DNA of 64,000 nt from DATKNA01 sp963755755 (GCA_963755755.1 CAVWLJ010000021.1:44319-108318); one strand, 5' to 3'. Shown: positions 37,762 to 47,392, counted from the first letter of the stretch. Notes: a model not told the origin generated them from the sequence alone. A program made the numbers and translations.

Positions 37762-38839
37762 CTACGCGGGCGGCGCTGCGGTGCTGTCCCGGACGACCAG
37801 CTCGGTCGGTAGCAGCACCGCGCTCCCCGGGCCGCGAGCCGCCGGAGCCGCCGGATCGCGTCCGCGCGATGAGCTCGACCAGGGCGGCGACGGCGGCGTG
37901 GCCCTTGGCTTTGACGTCCTGCCGGACGGTGGTCAGTGCCGGACGCACCCGGCGGGCGAGCGCACTGTCGTCGTAACCCACGATCGAGACGTCGTCCGGG
38001 ACGCGCAGACCGAGCTCCTCGGCGGCGCGCAGCACGCCCAGCGCGAGCACGTCGGACTGGCAGAGGACCGCGGTCGGGCGATCGCCGGGAGCCACGGTGA
38101 GCAGGGTGAGGCCGGCGCGGCGGCCGGCGTCCTCGTCGCTGTCGTGCTGGGTGTGCAGGACGGGCCGGATCCCGGCGGGCCCGAGGACGTCGAGGTAACC
38201 GGCCAGCCGCTCGCCGGAGATGAACTGCCCGGCGACGGCCTGCACGGTCGGCTCGGCCGCGATCCCCTCCGGCCCGTTGCCGAACGCGACCACGCCGATG
38301 CGGCGGTGCCCGAGCTCGACGAGGTGCCGGGCCGCCTGACGCCCGCCCTCCCGGTCGTCGACGTTGACGCTGGGCACGCCCGGCACCGGCCGCTGGTCGA
38401 CGGTCACCAGCGGCAGCCCGCGTTTGAACAACCAGTCCGCCGCCGTCGTGTCGGGGTCGCACGCGTAGACGATCGCGCCGTCCAGCGCCGCGTCCCGCGC
38501 GGGCACGATGTCCCCCCGGGGCGTGGTGGAGATCAGGGTCAGCGCCAGACCGGTCGGGTCGAGGCCGTCGGTGATGGCGCCGAGGAACCCGATCGCGACG
38601 TCGTCGGTGAAGGCGTACCGCAGGGACGCTGTGAGCAGGACGCCGACGGCCCCGGTCGTGCCGCGCGCGAGGGCACGCGCGGCGGGATCGGGGCCGACGT
38701 AGCCCAGCTCCCGGGCGGCGTCCAAGATGGTGCGGCGCAGGGTGTCGGAGAGCTGGTCGGGGCGGGAGAACGCGTTCGACACGGTCATCCTGCTGACGCC
38801 GACGTGGTCGGCGATGGTCTGCAGGGTCACGCGTGCCAT
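37762..38839 (-). CDS. LacI family transcriptional regulator, one frameshift near the C-terminus
   Basis: About 355 residues. Headpiece RVTLQTIADHVGVSRMTVSN with AFSRPDQLS and the hinge TRRTILDAARELGYVGPDP-like segment (LRRTILDAARELGYVGPDP). Ligand domain: GAVGVLLTASLRYAFTDDV, FKRGLPLVTVDQRPVPGVPS, DREGGRQAARHLVELGHRRI, ALGVLRAAEELGLRVPDDVS and VGYDDSALARRVRPALTTV. An indel near 37860 shifts the tail; the natural end is VLLPTELVVRDST in another frame with stop at 37762. Start ATG 38839. It follows the 63-residue gene by 23 bp, and LacI-type operators lie upstream of that gene, so autoregulation is likely. Confidence 0.85.
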
Positions 38840-38862
38840 GGGGTCAGGGTAGGTGCGGACGT

Positions 38863-39054
38863 TCAGCGGGCGGGCGCGGGTTCGCGCGGCGCGAGGTGGT
38901 CGGCCGTGGCGCGCAGGGCGAGGGCGAGCCGTCGGCGCGTCGGGGCGGCGACGGGGCGTCGCTCGGCGGGCGCGACGACCGGGTCGTCGCCGCGGGCGCC
39001 GATGAGCTGCTCGGCGACGGCGGACCGTCCGACGAGGAGCGCGAGGATCTCCAT
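38863..39054 (-). CDS. Small 63-residue protein between LacI operators and lacI
   Basis: MEILALLVGRSAVAEQLIGA followed by RGDDPVVAPAERRPVA and LALALRATADHLAPREP. One short hydrophobic N-terminal segment, then a Pro/Arg-rich linker and an amphipathic helix. I do not recognise it. Support: AAGGAGTGA ribosome site upstream, GC-rich third positions, tandem palindromic operators just upstream, and a 23-bp gap to lacI. It may be a leader-type small protein of the LacI operon. Confidence 0.55.
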   Translation of the reverse strand: MEILALLVGRSAVAEQLIGARGDDPVVAPAERRPVAAPTRRRLALALRATADHLAPREPAPAR

Positions 39055-39084
39055 GACATTCACTCCTTGAGGTTGCGAGTCCTT

Positions 39085-39124
39085 CTGTACCGGTACAGTA
39101 GACCATTCTTCTGTACCGGTCAAG
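39085..39124. promoter_or_regulatory. Tandem LacI-type operators
   Basis: CTGTACCGGTACAG at 39085-39098 is a perfect 14-bp palindrome with a central CG, as LacI-family proteins prefer. A second copy, CTGTACCGGT, with a degraded right half (CAAG) starts 26 bp further at 39111. They lie 31 bp upstream of the small gene that leads the lacI operon and just past the amidohydrolase stop. Confidence 0.75.
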
Positions 39125-39142
39125 AAGGAATCCGTCGATTGA

Positions 39143-40019
39143 TCACGCGACCAGCCGGAGCGGCGTCTCCCGGAGGACGGCGCGCAGGAAGGGCTCCCCG
39201 AGCCGGCGGTCCTCCGCCCAGCCCCCGATCGCCTCGATCTGCTCGGCGTAGGCGTACGGGATGTTCGGGAAGTCCGTCCCGAGCACGACCCGGTCGGCGA
39301 CCGCGGCCAGCCGCACCGGCCAGTCGGCGGGCAGCGGCGCGAAGGCGTCGGTGAAGGCCGTGCCGACCATGGTCGTGTCCAGGTGCACGCCCGGGTAGCG
39401 CGCCACGAGCTCGAGCGCGCCCACGTAGTCGGGCATCCCGGCGTGGGCGAGCACGGCCACCAGGCGCGGATGCCGGCGCAGCACCTGCTCGAACACCTCG
39501 ATTCCGGTGTACGGGCCGGGCACGGGGCCGTCGCCGCAGTGCACGACCACGGGAGTCCCGGCGTCCGCGAGCAGGCCCCAGGCCGGGTCCAGCAGCGCGT
39601 CGCGAGGGTCGAACGCGCCGACCTGGACGTGCACCTTGACGACCCGCGCGCCGGCCTCGAGCGCGCGCCCACGTAGGCGTGGACGTCGGGGTCCGGGTAG
39701 AAGGTTGCTGTCCGCAGCGCACCCGGGGTGCGGGCGGCGAAGTCGCCGATCCACTCGTTGAGCCACGCGGCCATGCCGGGCCGGTGCGGGTACACCAGCG
39801 GGGCGAAGGTGGCGACGCCGAGCCGGCGGAGCACGCCACGAGCTCCTCCTCGGGCAGCCGGTAGTGGATCGGCCAGTCCATGCCGTAGTGCCGGCCCGCG
39901 TCGTCGAAGAAGGCCCAGACCTTGCGCAGCACCCGCTCCGGCAGGAAGTGCGTGTGCAGGTCGACCAACCCTTCCGGGACCACCTCGCGGACCCAGGCCG
40001 GTAGCTCGTCGCCGGTCAT
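39143..40019 (-). CDS. Amidohydrolase (TIM-barrel metal-dependent hydrolase), two frameshifts
   Basis: About 292 residues across indels near 39840 and 39670. Metal-site motifs in order: LVDLHTHFLPERVL with HxH, then AGTPVVVHCGDGPVP, LVAVLAHAGMPDYV, and VVLGTDFPNIPYAYA with the final Asp. This is the amidohydrolase-2 family that includes aromatic-acid decarboxylases such as gamma-resorcylate and ACMS decarboxylase, and lactonases. The substrate cannot be called. ATG at 40019. It ends directly at the LacI operator region. Confidence 0.8.
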
Positions 40020-40087
40020 GCCGGGATTCCATCACCGGCCGCGCGGCGAGACGACGCGGGGTTTGCCGATCTCCCGGACGCAACAGC

Positions 40088-40167
40088 AACGATCATGCAA
40101 TCCGCGGAGCGCCAGTCAGGCGCTGCCCGCGCCTCCTCGAACGAGCGTCGCGGATTGCATGATCGTT
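40088..40167 (-). terminator. 19-bp perfect long-arm inverted repeat at a stop codon
   Basis: AACGATCATGCAATCCGCG at 40088-40106 pairs perfectly with CGCGGATTGCATGATCGTT at 40149-40167. The 42-base interior contains a second hairpin AGCGCC-AGTCA-GGCGCT. The right arm overlaps the stop codon of the hydroxyacid dehydrogenase. No T-run. Same kind as the elements at 19435 and 54863. Confidence 0.6.
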
Positions 40168-41086
40168 AGCCGGGGCTGACGACGTTGCGCAGCTCACGAC
40201 CGGTGGCGAAGCGCTCGAGCTGGTCCTTGAGCAGGGCCCGAGCCCTCGGCGGGAAGGCCGTGGTGTCGCCGCCGACGTGCGGGCTGATGAGCACGTTCGG
40301 GGCACGCCAGAGCGGGTGGTCGGGCGGCAGCGGCTCGGGATCGGTGACGTCGAGGCCCGCGAGCAGCCGCCCGGCCTCGAGTTCCGCGACCAGCGCGTCG
40401 GTGACCACCACCGGTCCGCGGCTGACGTTGACGAGCAGGGCGCCGTCCGGCATCGCCGCGAGGAAGCCGGCGTCGACCAGCCCGCGCGTCGCGTCGCTGA
40501 GCGGTGTGGCGAGGACGACGACGTCGTGCTGCGGCAGCAGCGCCGCCAGCTCGTCGACGCCGTGGACGTGGCCGTGCTCGTCGTCCCGGGCGCGGGTGCC
40601 GACCCGGGTGATCGAGACCTCGAACGGGGCGAGCCGCGCGATGATCGCCGAGCCGATGCCGCCGACGCCGAGGACGAGCACGCGGCGGTCGGCCAGTGCC
40701 GGGCGCGTCCCGTTGGCCCACTCCCGGTGCTCGGCGGCCCGCACGAAGTCGGGGAAGCCGCGCAGCGCACCGATGGCGAGCCCGACGGCGAGTTCGGCGG
40801 TCGAGGCGTCGTGGACACCGGTGGCGGTGGCGAGGGTGACGCCGTCCGGCACGTGCGGCAGCACGTTCTCGTACCCCGCGCTCAGGGTCTGCACGACGCG
40901 CAGCGACGGCACCTCGGCGAGACGCGGCAGCACGGCGGTCGCACCCATGTAGGGCAGGACGACGAACACCGGTTCCAGCGCGGTCGGCGTCGTCATGTCC
41001 CAGACGTGGGCGTCGACCGGCTCCTCCCCGGCGGGCCAGAGCCCGAGCCAGCGCTCGTCGGGGACCGTGACGACAGGCGTGTTCAC
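40166..41086 (-). CDS. D-isomer-specific 2-hydroxyacid dehydrogenase
   Basis: An intact 306-residue protein. Rossmann core ADRRVLVLGVGGIGSAIIAR with GxGxxG, then VGTRARDDEHGHVHGVDEL, VVVLATPLSDATRGLVDAGF, ALLVNVSRGPVVVTDALVAE with the catalytic Arg, GLDVTDPEPLPPDHPLW with Glu, and SPHVGGDT with the catalytic His. The adenine-side loop VGTRAR suggests NADP. Likely a glyoxylate/hydroxypyruvate-type or other 2-oxoacid reductase. GTG start at 41086, divergent from the mycothiol enzyme gene. Confidence 0.87.
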   Translation of the reverse strand: MNTPVVTVPDERWLGLWPAGEEPVDAHVWDMTTPTALEPVFVVLPYMGATAVLPRLAEVPSLRVVQTLSAGYENVLPHVPDGVTLATATGVHDASTAELAVGLAIGALRGFPDFVRAAEHREWANGTRPALADRRVLVLGVGGIGSAIIARLAPFEVSITRVGTRARDDEHGHVHGVDELAALLPQHDVVVLATPLSDATRGLVDAGFLAAMPDGALLVNVSRGPVVVTDALVAELEAGRLLAGLDVTDPEPLPPDHPLWRAPNVLISPHVGGDTTAFPPRARALLKDQLERFATGRELRNVVSPG

Positions 41087-41197
41087 GACGCACTCCTACC
41101 ACGGACCGCAGCCGGTCCCCGAACGCGCCCGTCGGAGAGCGCAGGTCGCGCGCAATCGCCGCATGGCGACGCCCTAGGGCGCCCCTAGGCTCGCGGC

Positions 41198-41992
41198 ATG
41201 CAGCTGGACTACCTGGAGCACCTCGAACGCGAGTCGGCGCGCTTCGAGGTGGCCGTCCTCGCGGCGCCTCCGGACGCGCCCGTGCCCAGCTGCCCGGGCT
41301 GGACGGCGAGCGACCTGCTCTGGCATCTGGCGAAGGTCCTGTGGTTCTGGGGCGAGATCGTCCGCAGCGGCGCGCCGAGCCCGGACGAGTACGTCGAGCC
41401 GGAGCGGCCGGCCGACCTGGCCGTCACTGGAGGCGTTCTACCGCGTGGCCCGCGCGGGGCCTGATCGCGGCTCTGGCGGCCGTCGACCCCGAGACGCCGG
41501 CCTGGACGTGGTACGCGGACCAGACCGTCGGCTTCATCCGGCGGCGGCAGACGCACGAGGCCTTGATGCACCGCGTGGACGCCGAGCTCACGTCCGGCGA
41601 ACGGACGCCGATGGATCCGCTGCTCAGCACGGACGGCGTCGACGAGGTGCTGCGGGTGATGTGGGGCGGCTGCCCGTCCTGGGCGACCTTCGTGCCGGAG
41701 CAGGCGCGGACCCTGCGCGTCACCGCCACCGACACCGGGCGCTCCTGGATCGTCACGCTCGGCCGGTTCCGCGGCACCCGCCCCATCGACGGGGAGTTCT
41801 ACGACGAGCCGACGCTCGACGTCGCCGACGACGCCGACGGGGCGCAGAGCCGCGGCGGCGACCTGGAGCGGCACCGCGGCGGACCTCGACTGCGCGCTGT
41901 GGGGCCGACCGACGGTCGGACCGGTGGAGCGCGGTGGCGATCGCGCGACCCTGGACGCCTTCGAGGCCGTGATCGCCGAGGGCGTGGAGTAG
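41198..41992 (+). CDS. Maleylpyruvate isomerase-family (DinB-like) mycothiol-dependent protein, two frameshifts
   Basis: About 264 residues read across indels near 41425 and 41855. DYLEHLERESARFEVAVLAA, PVPSCPGWTASDLLWHLAKV with the first His, WGEIVRSG, then WTWYADQTVGFIRRRQTHEA with the HxxH-region, LMHRVDAELTSGERTPMDPL, EVLRVMWGGC, and the C-terminal SCP2-like part RTLRVTATDTGRSW, DLDCALWGRPTVGPVE. Family members are mycothiol-dependent isomerases or transferases. Two metal-ligand His regions are present. The stop lies in the first unit of a 12-bp tandem repeat. Confidence 0.78.
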
Positions 41993-42028
41993 GGCGCGGA
42001 GTAGGCCCTGGAGTAGGCCGTGGAGTAG
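41981..42028. repeat. Four 12-bp tandem repeats, each containing the stop codon
   Basis: GGCGTGGAGTAG, GGCGCGGAGTAG, GCCCTGGAGTAG and GCCGTGGAGTAG follow without gaps. The first is the end of the mycothiol-type gene (Gly-Val-Glu-stop). As 12 is divisible by three, every unit repeats the same stop in the same frame. Confidence 0.85.
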
Positions 42029-42438
42029 GTCCGGCACGAGCAGCACGCTGTGCAGCCGCACATGCGCTTGGGCGCCCTTCTTGACATCGAACAGTGCGAT
42101 CCTCGGGGGCGAGATGGGCCGTTCGAGGGAGGGTAACGGCGCGCCTGTGACGAAAAGTCATGTGTAGTCACGGCTCGAACGGGGTATGTCAGCAGCGTGA
42201 TCACAGACTCGGGGACAGGATCATTACCGTGCGTGTTCCGGCTGTTCTCATCCGCACAGATCACTCATCCTCACTCCCCTGCACGTAGCGCAACTATCGA
42301 TCGCTTGATGTGTCCTTTGCGTACATGGGGGGTAACTAGGCGGCGAGGAGCAAGGTTCGCGTTCCGGCCGGTGGGCGGGGGGCCTACGGCACGCGACCGG
42401 GCCGACAAGGTGCTCCGCAGCCCTAACTGGGAGAGCGC
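42029..42438. other. 410-bp gene-free region with nested inverted repeats upstream of glycosyltransferase
   Basis: No credible gene. It is less GC-rich than its surroundings. CCGTTCGAG at 42119-42127 pairs with CTCGAACGG at 42174-42182, and inside this GTGAC (42147-42151) pairs with GTCAC (42167-42171), so a 64-base two-stem structure is possible. TTGACA occurs at 42081-42086 without a clear -10 box at standard spacing. Probably the long leader and promoter of the gene at 42439. Confidence 0.45.
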
Positions 42439-43574
42439 ATGCGCATCGGTCTGATCGCGGCACCGTGGATTCCCGTACCGCCGCCGAACTACGGCGGCAC
42501 CGAGTTGGTCGTCGACCACATCGCCAGGGGGCTCGCAGCGCGAGGGCACGACGTCCGGCTCTTCACCCTTCCCGAGTCCACCTGCCCGGTGGAGCGCGAG
42601 TGGGTGCTGCCCAAGGCCGCCGAGCCGATGGGCTTCACCGTTCCGGAGGCGCAGCACGTCCTCGCGGCCTACAAGGCCTTCGACGACGTCGACGTGATCC
42701 ACGACCACACGGTCCTCGGCCCGGCGCTCGCGGCCGGGCACAAGCACCCGGACATCCCGGTCGTGTTCACCAACCACAACCTCGTGACGCCGCAGACCCG
42801 CCCGCTGCTGCACGCGGCGGCCGCGGCCGGCTCGCTGGTCGCGATCTCGCACGACCAGTTCTCCCGCGACCCGGACGTCGAGGTCACCGACGTCATCCAC
42901 CACGGCATCGATCTCTCCCGGTACCCGTTCGGTCCCGGGTGGCGGCCGGTACGCGCTGTTCATCGGCCGGATGAACCCGGACAAGGGCCCGGAGCGCGCG
43001 ATCCGGATCGCGCGCGCGGCGGGCATGCCGCTGAAGATGGTCGTCAAGATGTGGGAGCCGAGCGAGAAGGCCTTCTTCCGCGAGGTCGTCGAGCCGATGC
43101 TCGGGCCCGACATCGAGCTGCACCTGAGCAGCACGCACGAGCAGAACGTCGAGATGCTCCGGCACGCCGAGGCGCTCGTGAACCCGATCAGCTGGCACGA
43201 GCCGTTCGGTCTCGTCATGCCCGAGGCGATGTCGTGCGGGACGCCGGTCCTCGCGTTCGCCCGCGGCGCCGCGCCGGAGATCATCCGGCACGGGGTGACC
43301 GGCTGGCTCGGCGCGGACGAGACGGATCTCGCGAAGGCCCTGACCCGGGTCCGCGACTTCGACCGGGCAGCCTGCCGGCAGCTCGTCGAGACGAGGTTCA
43401 GCCTGCAGCGGATGGCGCGCGACCACGAGCGCCTCTACCGCCGGCTCATCAACGCCAAGCAGGCGGCGACGGTCGGGTACGCCCCGGTGGAGCTCCTCAC
43501 CGCGGTGGCGCGGCAGCCGTCGCGCGAGGCACCGCAGGGCGCTCGCCCAAGCGAACGTCAAGCCTTCTTCATAG
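42439..43574 (+). CDS. GT4-family glycosyltransferase, one or two frameshifts
   Basis: About 378 residues. N-domain: IGLIAAPWIPVPPPNYGGTE, HIARGLAARGHDVRLFTLP, DDVDVIHDHT, VVFTNHNLVTPQTRP. After an indel near 42955 the C-domain continues YALFIGRMNPDKGPERAIRI, then NPISWHEPFGLVMPEAMSCG with the E-x7-E sugar-nucleotide motif, and GVTGWLGADE. Retaining GT-B enzyme, sugar and acceptor unknown. Read straight through, the frame continues past a strong terminator, so I take the TAG at 43572-43574 in the neighbouring frame as the natural end. ATG follows GGGAGAG. Confidence 0.8.
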
Positions 43575-43583
43575 TTCGCCGCT

Positions 43584-43616
43584 GCGGCCCCCGCGCTCTC
43601 GGAGCACGGGGGCCGC
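43584..43616 (+). terminator. Hairpin terminator after the glycosyltransferase
   Basis: GCGGCCCCCG at 43584-43593 pairs perfectly with CGGGGGCCGC at 43607-43616, with partial pairing CGCTC/GAG inside. It sits between the glycosyltransferase and the lipoprotein gene. Confidence 0.65.
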
Positions 43617-43634
43617 GCCGTCTAGGTTGCTCGG

Positions 43635-44910
43635 GTGCGTCGTTCGCCCGGGGGTCCTCCTCGTCCTCTCCGCCGCCGTCGTGACCGCCCTCACCGCCTG
43701 CGGGCAGGGGTCGTCACCGTCCTCGTCGGCGGCCGAGCCCCTGGCCGCGACGACGGCGACGACGCCGGCCTCCGCCGGGGACGCCGGCGGCTCGGGCCTG
43801 ACGACGACTGTGGCCCCGACGCCCTCGGCGTCCCGCAGCACCTCCGCCACCGCGAAGGCAATGGCGAAGGCGAAGGCGGCCGCCCAGCGGGCCTCCAAGC
43901 GCGCCACCACCAGAACGTCCGCCCCCGCACGCGTGGTGTTCGGCAACCCGGCCGGGCACGCCTCGATCCCGGCGGACGCCCGCGCCGTCGACACCTCGCA
44001 CCCCGACCGCGTCGTCGGGCGGGGGACGCCGGCCGGCTGCACCTCCGCCGCCGTGGTGGCCGCGGTCGCCAAGGGCGGCGTCATCCGCTTCTCCTGCGGG
44101 CGGAAGCCGGTCACGATCACGCTCGCGACGACCGCGAAGGTGGTCAACACCTCCCGGCGGGTGGTGCTCGACGGCGGCGGCCTCGTGACGCTCAGCGGGG
44201 CCGGCAAGCGACGCATCCTCTACATGGACACCTGCGACTCCAAGCAGGTCTTCACCACGAGCCACTGCCAGGACCAGGCGACTCCGCAGCTCGTCGTGCA
44301 GAACATCACCTTCGCCAACGGCAACGCGACCGGGCAGCGGCAGGAGGGCGGCGGGGGCGGCGCCATCCTCGACCGCGGCGGCCGACTCAAGATCGTGAAC
44401 GCGCGCTTCGTGAGCAACCGGTGCGACAGCACCGGGCCCGACCTGGGCGGAGCGGCGGTCCGCGCGCTCAGCCAGTCCCGCGGCCTGCCGGTGTACGTCG
44501 TGAACAGCACCTTCGAGCGCGGCGTGTGCTCCAACGGGGGCGCGCTGAGCAGCATCGGGGTCTCGTGGACGATCCTCGACAGCGTCTTCCGCAGCAACCA
44601 GGCCATCGGCCACGGCGCCAACCCCGCCAAGGGCGGGACGCCGGGTGGCGGCAGCGGCGGCGCGATCTACAACGACGGCAACACGATGACCCTGCGGATC
44701 GCCGGCTCCATCATCGAGCGGAACACCGCGAAGGAGGGCGGCGGCGCCGTCTTCTACGTGAGCAACGACCGGTCCGGACGGATGCGGATCGAGAACTCGA
44801 CGCTCCGCCGCAACCCGAACGCCGGTTTCGAGACGGCCGGCTACCCCGGCATCTTCTACCTCGGGGTCGGCTCCGCGCCGACCGTCATCGGCCACCGCCC
44901 CACCCGCTGA
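43635..44910 (+). CDS. Secreted lipoprotein with right-handed parallel beta-helix, frameshift in the signal peptide
   Basis: About 425 residues. The GTG at 43635 begins MRRSP; one base too many or few in the CCCGGGGG run shifts to LLVLSAAVVTALTACGQG, a lipoprotein signal with lipobox LTAC. A Ser/Thr/Ala-rich linker of about 60 residues follows. Then a pectate-lyase-like beta-helix: RRVVLDGGGLVTLSGAGKRR, TPQLVVQNITFANGNATG, GAILDRGGRLKIVNARFVSN, GGALSSIGVSWTILDSVFRS, GAIYNDGNTMTLRIAGSIIE. Looks like a surface polysaccharide-binding or -cleaving protein; no catalytic residues can be assigned. Confidence 0.75.
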
Positions 44911-44994
44911 CCGGGAAGCCCCGCTCCCTCCCCGGCCGTCAGCGGACGCCGCCCTTCTCCCGCTGATCCAGCTAGCCGGGGACGAGCGGCTCCA

Positions 44995-47304
44995 TCACAC
45001 CGAGCGGCTGCCGGCTCGCGACGCCGGAGGCTCGGTGATCCCTCCACCGTCCTCGATCCCTTCGGCGCTCTGGGCCGGCGCCGGCGCCGAGGCGCTGGCC
45101 GACCACTGCAGGCGGTGGCCCGGCCAGCCGCTGACGGGTCCGACGACGGTGAGCAGAGCGGGGACGAGCAAGGTCCGCACGACGTAGGTGTCGATCAGGA
45201 TGCCGACGGCGAGCGCGAACGCGAGCTCGCTGAACTGGCGCAGCGGGACCAGGGCCAGCGATCCGAGGCTCGCGGCCAGCGCGAGCCCCGCGGTCGTGAT
45301 CGCCGCGGACGACCGCGGCAGCGCGACGAGCATGGCATCGCGCAGGCTCCGGCTCCGGGCCTCCTGCCAGATGTGGCCGACCGCGAAGAGGTTGTAGTCC
45401 GAGCCCAGCGCGACGAGCAGCACCCCGGCGGCGAGCGGGACGAAGAACGTCAGCCCGGGGTGCCCGAGGCGGATCTGGAAGAGCCACACCGTGAGACCGA
45501 GCGTGGCCACGACCGACAGCACGGTGCAGCCGAGCAGGATCAGCGGAGCCACCAGCGCGCGCAGGACGACGGCCAGGATGAGCAGGTTGACCGCGAGCGC
45601 CACCAGCAGGATCGCCGCGAGGTCGCGAGCGCTCTGGTGGACGATCGCCGCGACGGCCGCCGTGTCGCCGGCGACGGACGGGGTGGCGCCGCTCAATCCC
45701 GCGCGGCGCAGCAGGCCAGGCAACCGGTCGTTCAGCCGGTCGACCGCGTCGACGCCGACCGCGTCGAGCGGGTCGACGTCCAGGACGACGACGAACTGGG
45801 CGGTCTGGCGCGCCCCGGCCACGAAGAGGCCGACCGGGCGGCCCGCCTGGGCGCTCAGCGCCGCGTCCTCCTTCGGCCCGAGGACGCCGGCGACATGGGG
45901 CTCGTGCTGGAGCAGGTTCTCGAGCGCGAGAAGCTCGTCGGGTCGGGTCGCGACCTCCGCCCCCTGCACGACGACGAGGGTGGGGGCGACGATCCCCGGG
46001 GCGAAGCCGGCGCTCGCGGCGTCCGCGGCACGGGCGGCCTCGGTGCCCGACGGCAGGGCCTCCACGAGCGGGAGACCCACGGCGATGTGGCGGGCGGGCA
46101 GGGCCGTCCACGCGAGCCCGGCGATGCACGCGGCGGCAAGGAGGAGGGCGGCGGGCCGCACCCGGACGAGCCGGACCAGCCCGCGCCGCACGACGACCCC
46201 GAACGGGCGCTCCGCACCAGGCCGGGGCACGGCGGGCCAGAACGCGCGCGGCCCGAGCACCCCCATCACGGCGGGCACGAACGTGAGCGCGACGACGAGG
46301 GCGATCGCGACGGCGACGGCCATCGCGGGCGCGAAGGTCCGCACGGCGGGCGTCGACGCCACGAGCAGGGTGGCGACACCGGCCGTGACCGTGAGGCCGG
46401 CGGCGGCCACGATCGGCGCGAAGGTCGCGACGCTGCGGCGAGTGGCCATCACGCGCCCGTGGCCGTCCAGCAGCTCCCCCCGCAGCCCGGAGAGGAAGTA
46501 GACGACGTAGTCGGTGGTCACGCCGACCATGAGGGCGACCATGAGCGGCTCGAGGTCCGGCGGGATGGAGACGCCGAGCCGGTCGCCCACGGCCGTCGCC
46601 AACCGCGTGACGAGCACGTAGGAGATGCCGGCCGTGCCGATGGTCACCAGCGGTGCGACGACGGACCGGAACGCGACCCCGACGATGACCATGACCGCGA
46701 GCACCGACACGACCTCGAGCCAGGGCAGCGCGCCGTTGACCAGCAGGGTCTGCTCGTACCGGGCGGGGACGGTGCCCGTGACCCCGACGACGCGGTCGGC
46801 CGACCGGTCGAAGTGTGCCGCGGCGTAGCCCTGGGCGGCGCGAGTCGCCGTGCCGAAGCCGCTGGACTGCGGGTACAGGTAGGTGACCAGCGTCGTCCCG
46901 CTCTGCTTCGACCCGGGCACGACCCCGGCCGCGTTCAGCACCGGCAGCGCGGCGGCGATGCCACCCTGCGGGCCGTTCTCCTGCAGCGACCGCGCCGCCT
47001 GGTAGGCCTTCTCGACCACGGGCTGGGGCAGGCCGGCCGGGTCGTGCTGGACGAGCATCGTGCGGCTCAGCACCGGGAAGCCGAAGGCCTGCGCCGCCCG
47101 GGTCTCCGCGACGATCGCCGGGTTGTCGGCGGAGGTGATGTCGCTGATGCCGCCGCTCCGGGTCGTCAGCGGCGGCAGCAGCACGAGCGCGAGGACGGCG
47201 GCGGCGACCCACCCGGCCAGGACGAACCAGCGCAGTGCGACGAGCACCGTCGCGAGCGCGTAGGCAGGCCGCGAGCCGGGGTGCGACGGCGCCGTGTCGA
47301 TCAC
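44995..47304 (-). CDS. MMPL-family RND transporter
   Basis: An intact 769-residue protein with the RND layout: TM1 (VLVALRWFVLAGWVAAAVLA), a large outer loop (LSRTMLVQHDPAGLPQPVVE), TM2-6 with VALMVGVTTDYVVYFLSGLR, repeated in the second half as FVPLAAGVLLVALGSDYNLF and ALAVGILIDTYVVRTLLVPA. The Asp-Tyr pairs in GVTTDYVVYF and ALGSDYNLF are the proton-relay positions of MMPL proteins. Actinomycete MMPL proteins export lipids or other hydrophobic compounds. GTG start at 47304. No obvious operon partner; convergent with the beta-helix lipoprotein. Confidence 0.88.
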   Translation of the reverse strand: MIDTAPSHPGSRPAYALATVLVALRWFVLAGWVAAAVLALVLLPPLTTRSGGISDITSADNPAIVAETRAAQAFGFPVLSRTMLVQHDPAGLPQPVVEKAYQAARSLQENGPQGGIAAALPVLNAAGVVPGSKQSGTTLVTYLYPQSSGFGTATRAAQGYAAAHFDRSADRVVGVTGTVPARYEQTLLVNGALPWLEVVSVLAVMVIVGVAFRSVVAPLVTIGTAGISYVLVTRLATAVGDRLGVSIPPDLEPLMVALMVGVTTDYVVYFLSGLRGELLDGHGRVMATRRSVATFAPIVAAAGLTVTAGVATLLVASTPAVRTFAPAMAVAVAIALVVALTFVPAVMGVLGPRAFWPAVPRPGAERPFGVVVRRGLVRLVRVRPAALLLAAACIAGLAWTALPARHIAVGLPLVEALPSGTEAARAADAASAGFAPGIVAPTLVVVQGAEVATRPDELLALENLLQHEPHVAGVLGPKEDAALSAQAGRPVGLFVAGARQTAQFVVVLDVDPLDAVGVDAVDRLNDRLPGLLRRAGLSGATPSVAGDTAAVAAIVHQSARDLAAILLVALAVNLLILAVVLRALVAPLILLGCTVLSVVATLGLTVWLFQIRLGHPGLTFFVPLAAGVLLVALGSDYNLFAVGHIWQEARSRSLRDAMLVALPRSSAAITTAGLALAASLGSLALVPLRQFSELAFALAVGILIDTYVVRTLLVPALLTVVGPVSGWPGHRLQWSASASAPAPAQSAEGIEDGGGITEPPASRAGSRSV

Positions 47305-47392
47305 AGCCGGACCGTAACGCGTCCTGCCGACATCGCCCGCCGACATCGCGCCGCGACGCCGCCCCCCGTCGGCAACGTGCGGCGGACCCGGC

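Noticed and set aside
41198..42084. Read-through of the mycothiol enzyme into a Gly/Arg/Val repeat tail
   Set aside because: The repeated stop codon and conserved C-terminal motifs place the true end at 41992; the tail arises from the shifted frame.
42061..42100. TTGACA at 42081 as a sigma-70 -35 box
   Set aside because: No acceptable -10 hexamer at 16-18 bp; not annotated as a promoter.
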